Source: Chitinophaga qingshengii
GTDB lineage: Bacteria > Bacteroidota > Bacteroidia > Chitinophagales > Chitinophagaceae
Assembly (NCBI RefSeq): GCF_014529935.1
Contig: NZ_JACVFC010000001.1
Coordinates: 1,922,001-1,986,000, forward strand
DNA length: 64,000 bases
Direction of reading: 5' to 3'
The stretch's first letter is position 1. Each line of letters opens with the position of its first letter. Both the position numbers and the translations under genes were made by a program. The notes under the pieces were generated by a model, which was given only the letters and a program-made list of their open reading frames with translations, was not told the DNA's origin and searched no databases. This document shows, one piece after another, positions 44,839 through 53,724 of this stretch.

Positions 44839-46223
44839 TGAATCAACATAATCCGATAGCGCTGGAGGTCAATAAAATACAGGCCTACTGGCGTAAGGCG
44901 GTCCACAACAACGAACAACTGCGACTGATCCGCCTGATGATATTACCGGAAGAAGCCAGGCTTTATGAAGGGTTTCTGAAACTGGAATCATCTCCCCATG
45001 GCCAACTGGAAGAGGTATTTGTCACTCACCTGACGTCTTTTGAAGGAGAAGACACCTTCAGTGCGGCGATCATCAAAGACTGGCTGACGACTTACGACAA
45101 CAGCACCGCCCTGCTGCAGGACCTGGAAGCGCAAAACAGCGCTTTGTCCTGGGACCCGGCGCCTTTCCGGCAACTATCTGCCTCACCGGATAAACAACTG
45201 CTGCAACTGCTGCAATCTTTTCAGGCGGCGCTGCCACATCAGCCGCGAACGTTAGTACTGGCGCTGCTCCCCCGGCAGGTGAGCGATACGCGCAGTTTTA
45301 CCCGCTGGCTCACCAAACTGCTGAAACTGGGCGTTCCTACCGGTGTTCGCATCACCGTGATAGACCACGTAGGAAAAGATTACCTGCTGATCAATGACCG
45401 GCCTTTTCCCGGGCAAATACTGTCGTTTCATGTGCCGCTGCAACTGGCGGAAGCCATTCAACGCCTCGCTACCAGCGGCAATCCCAACGATCCGGAAATC
45501 AGTTACCGCAAATGCCTGTTTGAAATGGGCAATGCAGCGAAAGATAAAGACATTAAAAGATTGCACTACTGGGGAGAACGTATGCTGGAATCGGCGCAAC
45601 GCAGTGGTAACAAAGGACTCTTTGCCACGGCTCACCTCTCCTATGCAGGTATGTTGTTTAATTTTAAGAGAGATCCCAAATTGCCGTCCCTGCTGGATAA
45701 AGCCACCCGTATTTCCAAACAGGGCATGCAACAGGACGATAAGGCCTGCCTGCCCCTGCTGATACAGTCATACGGTTACCAGGGCGCCTATGCGCAGATA
45801 CGCCGTAATTATATGACTGCCATCGAATGGTTCCTGCAACAGGCAGCGCTGGCAGAACAACACCAGTATCTGCCGCAGGCGATCACTTCCTGGTTCCAGG
45901 TGGTAGAACTCAGTCGTCGCAAGGATAGCAGCCGTTATCATACCTTCCTGGAACAAGCCTATAAATGCGGGCTTCCCATGACAGACGATGAAATCTCCTC
46001 TTCCGCCTATGCTTTCCTCGCAGCCGATTACTACGATTACGCCTATACGAATAAACAGGTTAGCCTCACCAGCGAGATAGACGAGCGGCTGGGTCGCGTT
46101 TTTGGCAAAGACTGGAAAGCGGAAGTGGATAAAATGAAAAAGTCTAAAATGAAAACGCTGATGCCTCCGCAGCTAAGTGAGGAGGAAGAAGAAGAAACGG
46201 AAGAAGAAACAAGCAAACAATAA
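44838..46223 (+). CDS. Uncharacterised alpha-solenoid protein co-translated with vgrG
   Basis: A 461-residue cytosolic protein I do not recognise. An N-terminal domain of about 190 residues (LRLIRLMILPEEARLYEGFL, RTLVLALLPRQVSDTRSFTR, PTGVRITVIDHVGKDYLLIN) is followed by a helical repeat region of TPR-like type (ISYRKCLFEMGNAAKDKDIK, NKGLFATAHLSYAGMLFNFK, YMTAIEWFLQQAALAEQHQY) and a strongly acidic tail (EEEEEETEEETSKQ). It overlaps the vgrG stop by one base. An adaptor or chaperone that loads an effector on VgrG is the natural guess, and an effector itself is possible; neither is shown by the sequence. Confidence 0.78.
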   Translation: MNQHNPIALEVNKIQAYWRKAVHNNEQLRLIRLMILPEEARLYEGFLKLESSPHGQLEEVFVTHLTSFEGEDTFSAAIIKDWLTTYDNSTALLQDLEAQNSALSWDPAPFRQLSASPDKQLLQLLQSFQAALPHQPRTLVLALLPRQVSDTRSFTRWLTKLLKLGVPTGVRITVIDHVGKDYLLINDRPFPGQILSFHVPLQLAEAIQRLATSGNPNDPEISYRKCLFEMGNAAKDKDIKRLHYWGERMLESAQRSGNKGLFATAHLSYAGMLFNFKRDPKLPSLLDKATRISKQGMQQDDKACLPLLIQSYGYQGAYAQIRRNYMTAIEWFLQQAALAEQHQYLPQAITSWFQVVELSRRKDSSRYHTFLEQAYKCGLPMTDDEISSSAYAFLAADYYDYAYTNKQVSLTSEIDERLGRVFGKDWKAEVDKMKKSKMKTLMPPQLSEEEEEETEEETSKQ

Positions 46224-46230
46224 ACTGCTC

Positions 46231-47265
46231 TCAGGTGCGGGAAAAAGCGACGGAAGTCCAGATACTGCCGTTCTGCCGCAGATCGTCCACGATCTCCATC
46301 AAACCGGTGAAGTCCAGGTAAAAATCTGTCAGCAGCCGGCGATCGGTTAATGACTCCTGCAGTCCTGCTTCAAAATAGTCTTCTCCATGGCTGATGCCGA
46401 TATAAATACGGTTGTTGGAAAACGACATGTACACCGGCGCCTGTGAGCGTTCCTGCAGGCGTACGATCTTCGCCAGCAGTGGCGCTGTCAGCAGCTGTTG
46501 CGCTTCGTCTGTATCTTTGGCGTAGGCCATAAACAACTTATTGAAGGCGGTATCAGCCGTGGTTACCTTTTTCCCCAGGTTCCAGGTTTCGATATAGTCG
46601 GTATCGGAAGTAGTCAGCTTTTCCATCATCGTGCTACGGGGAACGATGTACACCGGCGTGGTGAAGTAACGCGGGAACTGCGCTATAAACCAGGTACCTT
46701 CAAAGATCACGTCATGCCCCATTCCCCGCAGCGTTACTACCGGCATATGCGTTACTTTCAGATCGCACCACTGGAAACTGAGGTCACCGGTTTTACCGAA
46801 CACCTGGTCGTTGCCGCTGATATTGTATTCCTGCCGGGTAAACAAACCGCTTTCCATAAACTCTTCATAGCTGGCATGGTTCAACGGCTGGTAGCTGAAA
46901 GCCGGATCTATAAAGCGGATGATGGGTTGTATCACTTTGTTTTTAAAGTCCTGTTTGTAATCCACCATTTCCTGCATGCCTTTTTGGTTGGCCATATAGC
47001 GCCGCAGGCCAAAGCTCAGCGCCAGCGTTAGCACCACACCGATGCCCAGGAACAGGAAAATGGACAGGCTGTTGGGGTTATTGTTTTCCTGCCGGGGGAT
47101 GACTACCCACATCAGGAAAGCAAAAAAGAGGATGACCGGTACTACGCCCAGTATACGCATCCGGCGTACCCAGGCCTGGGCGGACTGGCGTTGATTTTCC
47201 AGTTGTTGCAGCTGTGCATCCAGTTGTTGTGCTACAAATGCATTGAATTCCTCGATTGTCTTCAT
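46231..47265 (-). CDS. DUF3137-like membrane protein
   Basis: A 344-residue protein with a coiled-coil start (QLDAQLQQLENQRQSAQAWV), two close transmembrane helices at about 37-57 and 70-88 (MRILGVVPVILFFAFLMWVV, LSIFLFLGIGVVLTLALSFG), and a cytosolic beta-rich domain of about 240 residues (GDLSFQWCDLKVTHMPVVTL, FEGTWFIAQFPRYFTTPVYI). The pattern resembles the DUF3137 / galanin-like bacterial family, whose function is unknown. It is convergent with the T6SS vgrG operon with 7 bases between the stop codons and shares an operon with the next membrane protein. Confidence 0.8.
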   Translation of the reverse strand: MKTIEEFNAFVAQQLDAQLQQLENQRQSAQAWVRRMRILGVVPVILFFAFLMWVVIPRQENNNPNSLSIFLFLGIGVVLTLALSFGLRRYMANQKGMQEMVDYKQDFKNKVIQPIIRFIDPAFSYQPLNHASYEEFMESGLFTRQEYNISGNDQVFGKTGDLSFQWCDLKVTHMPVVTLRGMGHDVIFEGTWFIAQFPRYFTTPVYIVPRSTMMEKLTTSDTDYIETWNLGKKVTTADTAFNKLFMAYAKDTDEAQQLLTAPLLAKIVRLQERSQAPVYMSFSNNRIYIGISHGEDYFEAGLQESLTDRRLLTDFYLDFTGLMEIVDDLRQNGSIWTSVAFSRT

Positions 47266-47295
47266 ACTGTTATAACAGCTTTATGCCGGGGTTGT

Positions 47296-47814
47296 TTAAT
47301 TAGCGGACCAGTTGGCAGAAGGGGTATTTCCGGTAACGGCGCCGGCTCCTGCGGCGCTGACGAAAGCCCGGAAGGGTTGTACATTTTCTTCCGAAAGCGG
47401 CAGTTTATAGGACTGACGGCCCGTACCGATCACGATTTGTGCATATTCCATCGGGAACAACCGGATACGGATAACACGCAGCGGTAAAATCAGTTTATAG
47501 TCCGTATAGGTTTCCAGGTTACTCACCGCCTCTCCTTTCCTTAGCCGCGCTACAAACTCCTCAATTTTGGAAGGCCGTTTTTTTGCCTGCATCCACATAA
47601 TGAGATAAGGGATCACCGGGCCGATCATCATTGCACCAAACATCAGGATCAGCAATAGCGGCAGTTCGGCCTTTGTTTTCAGGATGGAAGTCAATACCAC
47701 TGCCATGAACAGGGTGGCCAGTATTTCTGCGGTGATCAGTGCCTGGATAATTTGTTTTTTATCTTTTTCGTGGATGGCCGTTAACGTAGCCTGTAGGTCT
47801 TGCAGACTTCTCAT
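47296..47814 (-). CDS. Uncharacterised membrane protein
   Basis: A 172-residue protein from the ATG at 47812-47814 (MRSLQDLQATLTAIHEKDKK); upstream codons to 47844 lack features. Two hydrophobic helices are clear: QALITAEILATLFMAVVLTS and LPLLLILMFGAMMIGPVIPY. A cytosolic part follows (YKLILPLRVIRIRLFPMEYA, TGRQSYKLPLSEENVQPFRA). It ends 30 bases before the DUF3137-like gene and probably shares its transcript. Function unknown. Confidence 0.7.
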   Translation of the reverse strand: MRSLQDLQATLTAIHEKDKKQIIQALITAEILATLFMAVVLTSILKTKAELPLLLILMFGAMMIGPVIPYLIMWMQAKKRPSKIEEFVARLRKGEAVSNLETYTDYKLILPLRVIRIRLFPMEYAQIVIGTGRQSYKLPLSEENVQPFRAFVSAAGAGAVTGNTPSANWSAN

Positions 47815-47918
47815 ATGGTATGTATTACGTATATGGTTCTTCAATATCAGGGGTATGCCGGGTCAACCTTTCACGCCGACGAAAATAGCATAAAAAGCAG
47901 GAATATCAAAACGATCCT

Positions 47919-49154
47919 TTACTGTTTGCGCACGACCGGAGGAAAAGCAAAGTCTTTCCAGGCAGCCTCAGCTTCTTCCGGCGTGATATCTCCATCGTAC
48001 ACCATGACGCGGTACGTTAGCGTATAGTTGTTACCGTTAGTTAGTTTCCATTCCTTCATTTTGGTAGGTGAGTAGTTCAGCATGAGTTCACCGCCTTCCA
48101 TGTTCTCCGGCCAAACGCGCAGCGGTTCCGGTGAATCATAGTTATCCGGTGCATTCATAATGAGCAGTCCTGATTTGCCTTCCGGTGTAACGCCGGTTAT
48201 TTTCACCCAGCGGGCGCGGGTACTGTCGGCGTTTTTACGGGTTTTACCTTCAGAGGTGAGCACTTCGCTGGTGCTGGCAGTGAAGAAGGGCGTGGTACGC
48301 AGACCAAATCCGCCGCCGTAACGGTATTGCAGCAGGGTGATGCCTTCTTCCGTGGCGCAATGGAACAGGGAAGTGATATCCCAGCAGCGGCGCTGTCCAT
48401 TGTTGGTGGACGGGTAGGCGCGAACTTTCCATGTTTCGTTGATGGCTACCTTTTCTGACCCGTTTTTCCCGAAAGCCACATGGTCCTGGCGGGCGCTGAA
48501 TCCGCACCAGGCGTTGCCGTTGGTAACGGATTCCATTTTCACGAAACGTACTTTCCCTTCTTTTTTCTGTACGTTCCAGAAGTCGGTTTCTTTTCCCTCA
48601 AACAGGGTATGTGTCCATGGGTTCCAGATGCCCATATGATGCCGGTGGCCTGCGTTGGGGAAGGCGTTGGTCAGCACCGCCCCGTTGGGCGCCCACAACG
48701 GATGGATAAAAGCGCTGCGGCGGTATACGCTGTCGCTGCCGGCGGGTGGTTCCACGGTAGCGTAGTTGTATTGCAGAATATGTTTAAGTCCTTGTTGCAG
48801 CACCAGTGCCCCGTTGGCATCGGTTACCTGCATAACGGGTACCGTGGATGTTTTACGATTGGCTCTTTTCAGTTCATAAAACCTCCGGGCGCCGGCGGGG
48901 GTATGCCCTTCCAGTATCCACCAGAGTTCCCCGTTCGCCGCGGTAACGGCAACGGGCGTACGCTTTTTCCCCGCCACTTCTTCCAGCAGCAGGTCTTCCG
49001 TGTCTGCCGGCTGATCCAGCGGTATATGTACCACGCTGTTGTGACGGGCTATATCGCCGGCCTGTACGGTGTAACGGGCAATGACCTGTGCGGTGGTTTG
49101 CTGACCAGCCACCAGGCAGCCCAGCAGACATAAGTTCCGGAAAAGCGTTTTCAT
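47919..49154 (-). CDS. Secreted PmoA-like/DUF6807 protein
   Basis: A 411-residue exported protein started at the ATG at 49152-49154 (MKTLFRNLCLLGCLVAGQQT, signal cleaved near TTAQ). The central block HRHHMGIWNPWTHTLFEGKE followed by DFWNVQKKEGKVRFV and the RAYPSTNNGQRRCWDITSLF strand are typical of DUF6807 proteins, which are often labelled PmoA-like in Bacteroidota genomes and lie in glycan loci. The His cluster NAGHRHHMG could bind a metal. It is divergent from the peptidase operon, with the 140 bases between them acting as promoter region for both. Confidence 0.8.
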   Translation of the reverse strand: MKTLFRNLCLLGCLVAGQQTTAQVIARYTVQAGDIARHNSVVHIPLDQPADTEDLLLEEVAGKKRTPVAVTAANGELWWILEGHTPAGARRFYELKRANRKTSTVPVMQVTDANGALVLQQGLKHILQYNYATVEPPAGSDSVYRRSAFIHPLWAPNGAVLTNAFPNAGHRHHMGIWNPWTHTLFEGKETDFWNVQKKEGKVRFVKMESVTNGNAWCGFSARQDHVAFGKNGSEKVAINETWKVRAYPSTNNGQRRCWDITSLFHCATEEGITLLQYRYGGGFGLRTTPFFTASTSEVLTSEGKTRKNADSTRARWVKITGVTPEGKSGLLIMNAPDNYDSPEPLRVWPENMEGGELMLNYSPTKMKEWKLTNGNNYTLTYRVMVYDGDITPEEAEAAWKDFAFPPVVRKQ

Positions 49155-49292
49155 ATGCAATCGTTTGCAACAAGGTACGTTTTCCTTTTTCACTATGCAA
49201 GTACTTTGCGTAGCGATGTGGTAATATTGTTAACAGAGACTTGCCGGGTATGCTTTTATTTTAATATTTTTAGCGTTTTAATGCATGTTTTT

Positions 49293-50840
49293 ATGGCAAG
49301 CCCCGCGATTCATATGCTAACGACAAAACTCATTATAACCAATAAATCGGCCCTGGAAAAGAAGTATGGAGACCAGCATCCGGTCATACTGGATGACCTG
49401 AAAGCGCTACAGGCATTTGACGCCGGCAGGCAGCTGTCTACCCAACTGATTTTACTGGACGATGCCGTACAGATGCAGGCCTGCCAGTCCGCCCCGGTAA
49501 CGGACATCACCGACGAAGCCCAGCACAAAAAAGCGATCGACGATCTGTATCGTTTTTATTCTCCCGGTTACATCATGCTGATCGGCGCACAGGACGTGAT
49601 CCCGTTCCAGCGGTTAAAAAACCTGTTGAAAGACAACGACCCCGACAGCCTTATTCCCAGCGACCTGCCCTACGCCTGCGACGCGCCATATGACACTGAT
49701 CCCGGCAAATTCATTGCCCCTACCCGGGTAGTGGGCCGCCTGCCGGATGTACCCGGAGGTAATGACGTCGCCTATCTGCGGTCGCTTATCAAAGATATTA
49801 TGTCCACGGCGCCACAACCGGTCAGCCTGTACCAGTCCTACTTTGCGGCCAGCACATTTGACTGGCAGGACTCTACGCAAAACAGCCTGCAAAACATTTT
49901 CGGCAACAATACCAGCCTGCTGGTATTTCCCGGTACAGCTGCACTGGACGGCACCAACTGGTCTACCCAGATGGAACCGAAAACCCATTTCATCAACTGC
50001 CATGGCGCCATATATAACCCGGGATATTACGGGCAGAAGGCCGCTGATTTTCCATTGGCCATGCGTTCGGATACCATTGCCGCAAAACTGAGCACCGGTA
50101 CCATAGTAGCGGCGGAATGCTGCTACGGCGGACAGTTGTACGATCCGCAAAAAAATGCAGCCAAACTGATGAGCATGGCCAACAGCTACCTTTTCAACCA
50201 TGCCATCGCTTTTGTAGGCGCTTCCAACATCGCCTATGGACCGCCCACCGGCCAGGGACTGGCAGACCTGCTGACACAGTTTTTCCTGATCAATGTACTG
50301 AACGGCGCCTCTACCGGCAGAGCGCTGCTGGAAGCCCGGCAGCGGTTCCTGCATGAAATGGGCCCTACCCTCGACCCGTTTGAACTTAAAACAGCCGCCC
50401 AGTTTTACCTGCTGGGAGATCCTTCCCTGCAACCGGTTATCAACGGCAAAGACCCCAGCACCGACGGGGTGGAACAAACTTTTGTAAATACCCTGCAAAA
50501 CCGCCGGGATAACATGGAAGCCCGGGGTAAAATGCTGGATACCTTTCTGGCAACGCCACAACATACCAGTGAGACACATGCTACCGACCCCGCCCTGGAA
50601 GCGGCCATGCATTCACTGCTGGGTGAAAAACAATTTACCACACCCCCGCCTGCCAAAACATTTATCAGTCACCATAAACATACCCAGGCAACTGCCACAT
50701 CGGGCACTTCCATGCCATCTGTAAAATTTCATGTATTTTCGGAATCAGCAGCCCATGGAGAACGTACCACCACTAAAGTGCTGGTCGTAAAAGAAAAAAA
50801 TAATCAAATACTGGGCTACCGTGAATATGTCAGCAGATAA
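49293..50840 (+). CDS. C25/caspase-like cysteine peptidase without signal peptide
   Basis: A protein of about 515 residues if started at the ATG at 49293 (MASPAIHMLTTKLIITNKSA); 49314 is also possible, and the frame is open to 49155. It resembles gingipain-type (C25) clan CD peptidases. The catalytic His is in THFINCHGAIYNPG (His237, counting from 49293) and the catalytic Cys is in VAAECCYGGQLYD (Cys276 or Cys277), each ending a hydrophobic strand. The C-terminal 120 residues are Lys/His-rich and linker-like. Unlike secreted gingipains it has no signal peptide, so it acts in the cytosol. It heads the MoxR-vWA-propeller operon and overlaps the next gene by a few bases, making it the likely effector. 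Confidence 0.75.
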   Translation: MASPAIHMLTTKLIITNKSALEKKYGDQHPVILDDLKALQAFDAGRQLSTQLILLDDAVQMQACQSAPVTDITDEAQHKKAIDDLYRFYSPGYIMLIGAQDVIPFQRLKNLLKDNDPDSLIPSDLPYACDAPYDTDPGKFIAPTRVVGRLPDVPGGNDVAYLRSLIKDIMSTAPQPVSLYQSYFAASTFDWQDSTQNSLQNIFGNNTSLLVFPGTAALDGTNWSTQMEPKTHFINCHGAIYNPGYYGQKAADFPLAMRSDTIAAKLSTGTIVAAECCYGGQLYDPQKNAAKLMSMANSYLFNHAIAFVGASNIAYGPPTGQGLADLLTQFFLINVLNGASTGRALLEARQRFLHEMGPTLDPFELKTAAQFYLLGDPSLQPVINGKDPSTDGVEQTFVNTLQNRRDNMEARGKMLDTFLATPQHTSETHATDPALEAAMHSLLGEKQFTTPPPAKTFISHHKHTQATATSGTSMPSVKFHVFSESAAHGERTTTKVLVVKEKNNQILGYREYVSR

Positions 50841-51111
50841 TCAAACCCCCGAAAAAAATATCGTCCGCCTCACAGGGCGGCTGGTATTGCGGACTTTCGG
50901 CCAGCGCTCCAAAAGCGAACACCTGGGCGTATACCTGGTCTGCGACCAGAAAGAATATCTCATACGCCCCGCCGGCGCCAACCCCTTCATGAATAACCCA
51001 TTGATGAAGCTCGCCGGTAAAACCATCACCGCCGAAGGATATATCGTAGACTATGTATTCCTGGCACGTTCATGGGCAGAAGAAGATTCTTCCCCGGATA
51101 CTACTATTTAG
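50827..51111 (+). CDS. Small beta-rich protein in the ternary-system operon
   Basis: A 94-residue product from the ATG at 50827 (MSADNQTPEKNIVRLTGRLV), overlapping the peptidase end; a GTG start six bases earlier is also possible. The strand pattern VRLTGRLVLRTFG, GVYLVCDQKEYLIRP and AGKTITAEGYIVDYVFLARS suggests a five-stranded OB-like barrel. No known name. Tight overlap with the peptidase gene suggests coupled translation. It may be a regulator or inhibitor of the peptidase, but that is inference. Confidence 0.65.
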   Translation: MSADNQTPEKNIVRLTGRLVLRTFGQRSKSEHLGVYLVCDQKEYLIRPAGANPFMNNPLMKLAGKTITAEGYIVDYVFLARSWAEEDSSPDTTI

Positions 51112-51172
51112 CGGGTTTTTTATTACTTTGGCATACAATGCATCCCGCACGCATGGAAGACAATAGTAACCT

Positions 51173-51799
51173 ATGAACTTATCCTCTTTTGTAACCACCC
51201 TGGTCCGTGATGGACAAGTAACGGTATCCGCAGTGGTTCATCCTTTTTCCAACGATGACCTCAGAGAGACCCGAAACGTGTTGACCGATTACTACCAGCA
51301 TGACCTCGCTGATATGCCCGGACAAGCCCCGGCTTTCGACGGCAATACCGCCCTTGGGGCTGCCGGATTCATTTACCGCGCAGCGCAACTCATCAAGCTC
51401 CGGCAGATAGATGATGCCGGTATAGCACAACTGTTGCCCGAATACCCCGGCGCTGCCAGCCCTGAAGCCGTTTATTCGGCCGACTTGTGCCTGCGTTACC
51501 TGCCGGACCTGCTTAGTATGGCCAAAAACCTGGCCCCCGCAGATCCACTGGTACAACGCCTGACTGAAACAGCCGCCCGGTGGCCGTTTTCATCGACCGG
51601 CACCAACATCTGCCCCACTGCCCCGGTCGCTGTCATCACCGAGCATCCGTCGTTGTTGCAGGCCTATACAGACCGCATCATCGCCAGCAAGGATGCCGGC
51701 AGATGCAACGACGTCACTGTGATGAACTCCGTAAAAGCAGCCCTGGGCAATTATGCCGACCTGCTATGGCCCGGCTTTCATGACAGCTTCCGGGACTAA
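51173..51799 (+). CDS. Helical accessory protein of MoxR-vWA-propeller system (bpX4-like)
   Basis: A 208-residue cytosolic protein, mainly alpha-helical: NLSSFVTTLVRDGQVTVSAV, GFIYRAAQLIKLRQIDDAGI, AVYSADLCLRYLPDLLSMAK and LLQAYTDRIIASKDAGRCND. The LCLRYLPDLL...LAPADPLVQRL segment fits what I remember of the bpX4 domain, a stand-alone helical partner next to MoxR genes; this label is from memory. The MoxR gene follows 48 bases later. Role unknown; possibly a scaffold between the ATPase and the effector. Confidence 0.7.
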   Translation: MNLSSFVTTLVRDGQVTVSAVVHPFSNDDLRETRNVLTDYYQHDLADMPGQAPAFDGNTALGAAGFIYRAAQLIKLRQIDDAGIAQLLPEYPGAASPEAVYSADLCLRYLPDLLSMAKNLAPADPLVQRLTETAARWPFSSTGTNICPTAPVAVITEHPSLLQAYTDRIIASKDAGRCNDVTVMNSVKAALGNYADLLWPGFHDSFRD

Positions 51800-51847
51800 G
51801 CATTCTTCATCACCCAATACCCGCCTATAGCGGAAAGACCATATGCT

Positions 51848-52984
51848 ATGAACGAACAACTTATTGACAACCTGAACAACGTGCTGCAACAATTGAAGCA
51901 CACCTTTATCGGCAGAGAAGATGTTATTGACCTGATGGGCATCTGTTTGGCCGGAAGGGAAAACCTTTTCCTGCTAGGCCCTCCCGGCACCGCCAAAAGC
52001 GCTATGGTAAAAGCACTGGCGAGCCAGCTCGATGGCCACACCTTCGAGTACCTGCTCACCCGCTTTACCGAACCCAACGAAATCTTCGGTCCCTTCGATA
52101 TCCGCAAACTGCGGGAAGGCGACCTTGTCACCAATACCGAAGGCATGCTGCCGGAAGCCTCCTTTATCTTCCTCGATGAATTACTCAACGCCAACAGCGC
52201 CATCCTCAATAGCCTCCTGATGGTGCTCAACGAGAGAGTATTCCGCAGAGGACGGGAAACCCGCCCGCTGCCGGCACTGATGATCGTAGGCGCCAGCAAC
52301 CACCTCCCGGAAGATGAAGCCCTGCAAGCGTTGTACGACCGTTTCCTCGTTCGCGTAAAATGCGACTACGTAGATCCGCAACTGTTATCTGCCGTACTAC
52401 AGGCAGGATGGCAGCTTGAACAACAGACGACTACCACCACCGGAAGTATTAGTCACGACGACATCGCCACCCTGCAACAACAAATTGGCCTGGTAAACCT
52501 GGATACCATCCGCCCTGCCTATCTTACGCTGATACAACAACTCCGGAATGCCGGGCTGCTGGTATCCGACCGCCGCGCGGTAAAACTGCAACGGCTCATC
52601 GCTGCCAGCGCCTTAATCAGCAAACGCACCACCGCACAGCTTTCCGATATGTGGGTGCTGCGTTATATCTGGGATACAGAAGAACAACAGGCTATCATTG
52701 CCGCTATTGTGAATGAAGTAGTGAACAGCGAGCCAGTCACCCCACAGGAGCATCCCCGTGCCCGTTACAGCGGCCTCCCCGATGCCGATGAGATACACCA
52801 GGAAATACAAAAGATGACTACACAATGGAATGATAGCCACACCTCTCCCGCAACCAAAGCAGCTATCAAAGACCGTCTGCGTTATTTGAACGGGCGTTGT
52901 GAATGGATCACCAATGCTACCCAACGTGAATACGTCATGCAATCGATTAACGCCTTATGGCACCAAATCATGCAACAACCATGA
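51848..52984 (+). CDS. MoxR-family AAA+ ATPase
   Basis: A 378-residue AAA+ ATPase of the MoxR/RavA type. Walker A GPPGTAKS lies at 44-51 (FLLGPPGTAKSAMVKALASQ), and the MoxR-specific RFTEPNEIFGPFDI follows the first strand. Walker B with Glu is in SFIFLDELLNANSAILNSLL, the sensor 1 Asn in MIVGASNHLP, and a sensor 2-like helix near LVSDRRAVKLQRLIAASALI. It remodels client proteins together with a vWA partner, as RavA does with ViaA. The next gene starts inside its stop codon (ATGA), and the vWA protein is two genes downstream. Confidence 0.94.
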   Translation: MNEQLIDNLNNVLQQLKHTFIGREDVIDLMGICLAGRENLFLLGPPGTAKSAMVKALASQLDGHTFEYLLTRFTEPNEIFGPFDIRKLREGDLVTNTEGMLPEASFIFLDELLNANSAILNSLLMVLNERVFRRGRETRPLPALMIVGASNHLPEDEALQALYDRFLVRVKCDYVDPQLLSAVLQAGWQLEQQTTTTTGSISHDDIATLQQQIGLVNLDTIRPAYLTLIQQLRNAGLLVSDRRAVKLQRLIAASALISKRTTAQLSDMWVLRYIWDTEEQQAIIAAIVNEVVNSEPVTPQEHPRARYSGLPDADEIHQEIQKMTTQWNDSHTSPATKAAIKDRLRYLNGRCEWITNATQREYVMQSINALWHQIMQQP

Positions 52985-53724
52985 TGCCGGCATGGAAGGA
53001 AATCGTGCTGCAGCTTCCCCTGCACCAGTATACCGCGCTGGGCGCGGTGCGGCATCTGCCCGGACTGGAAATCGCCACCGACGGATCATCTGTCTGGCTG
53101 AAAGGTATTTCCGCCCCGGAAAAGCTGCACCCGCTGCTATTGCAACTACCGGCAATTTGTACCTGGTATGCCGACCACCGGCAACGGCTCTTTAAAAAAG
53201 GGGATATAACGCCTACGGCTATACTAAATAATACCCTCACCTGGCAATCGTTGTCGCAATGGCTAACAGTATCTCTGCCCGTATCGGGGATGCCCCATGC
53301 TATTACGGATAAAGCACCTGTCCGCCTGGTACCGGCAGATCAGCCGGAAGAAACAGCTGCCCTGCTCACTACGCTTGCAGCGTGGCGCACCTATGGAGAA
53401 ACAGCGCCATTAGTGCGGTTACAGCGGTTATCCTTTGCAGCAGACAGCCAGGGGCGTGTGCTGATTATCGGATACCCGCTGCCAGCCATTCCCGGCAGGG
53501 AATATACCAGCGTACAGCAGTTACTGTTACCCGTAGGTTTTACCCTGCATCCCGCAGGGATAGCACCGCTGATCAGGCAACAGCTGGACCCGGAAAAGGA
53601 ATACCTGCTACTGTTTCATCCTGATGGCAACTGGGAACGTATTCCGCAACATGCATTGGTGCCGGCTACCCGGCGCGGTATCCGCGCTACGCACCCCGGC
53701 ACCGCCCAACCTGAAAAGTTATGA
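52981..53724 (+). CDS. bpX-type accessory protein of MoxR-vWA-propeller system
   Basis: A 247-residue protein begun at the ATG at 52981, which overlaps the MoxR stop as ATGA; the frame is open to 52957. It has two halves: a mixed domain (AWKEIVLQLPLHQYTALGAV, LPAICTWYADHRQRLFKKGD) and a beta-rich second half (LVRLQRLSFAADSQGRVLII, LLPVGFTLHPAGIAPLIRQQ, LLLFHPDGNWERIPQHALVP). Its position between MoxR and vWA genes matches the bpX0/bpX2-type components described for ternary systems; I cannot tell which number from sequence alone. The next gene overlaps it by 4 bases (ATGA). Confidence 0.72.
   Translation: MMPAWKEIVLQLPLHQYTALGAVRHLPGLEIATDGSSVWLKGISAPEKLHPLLLQLPAICTWYADHRQRLFKKGDITPTAILNNTLTWQSLSQWLTVSLPVSGMPHAITDKAPVRLVPADQPEETAALLTTLAAWRTYGETAPLVRLQRLSFAADSQGRVLIIGYPLPAIPGREYTSVQQLLLPVGFTLHPAGIAPLIRQQLDPEKEYLLLFHPDGNWERIPQHALVPATRRGIRATHPGTAQPEKL

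Noticed and set aside
49614..50612. 332-codon minus-strand open frame
   Set aside because: Shadow of the C25-like peptidase gene; no domain or signal seen.
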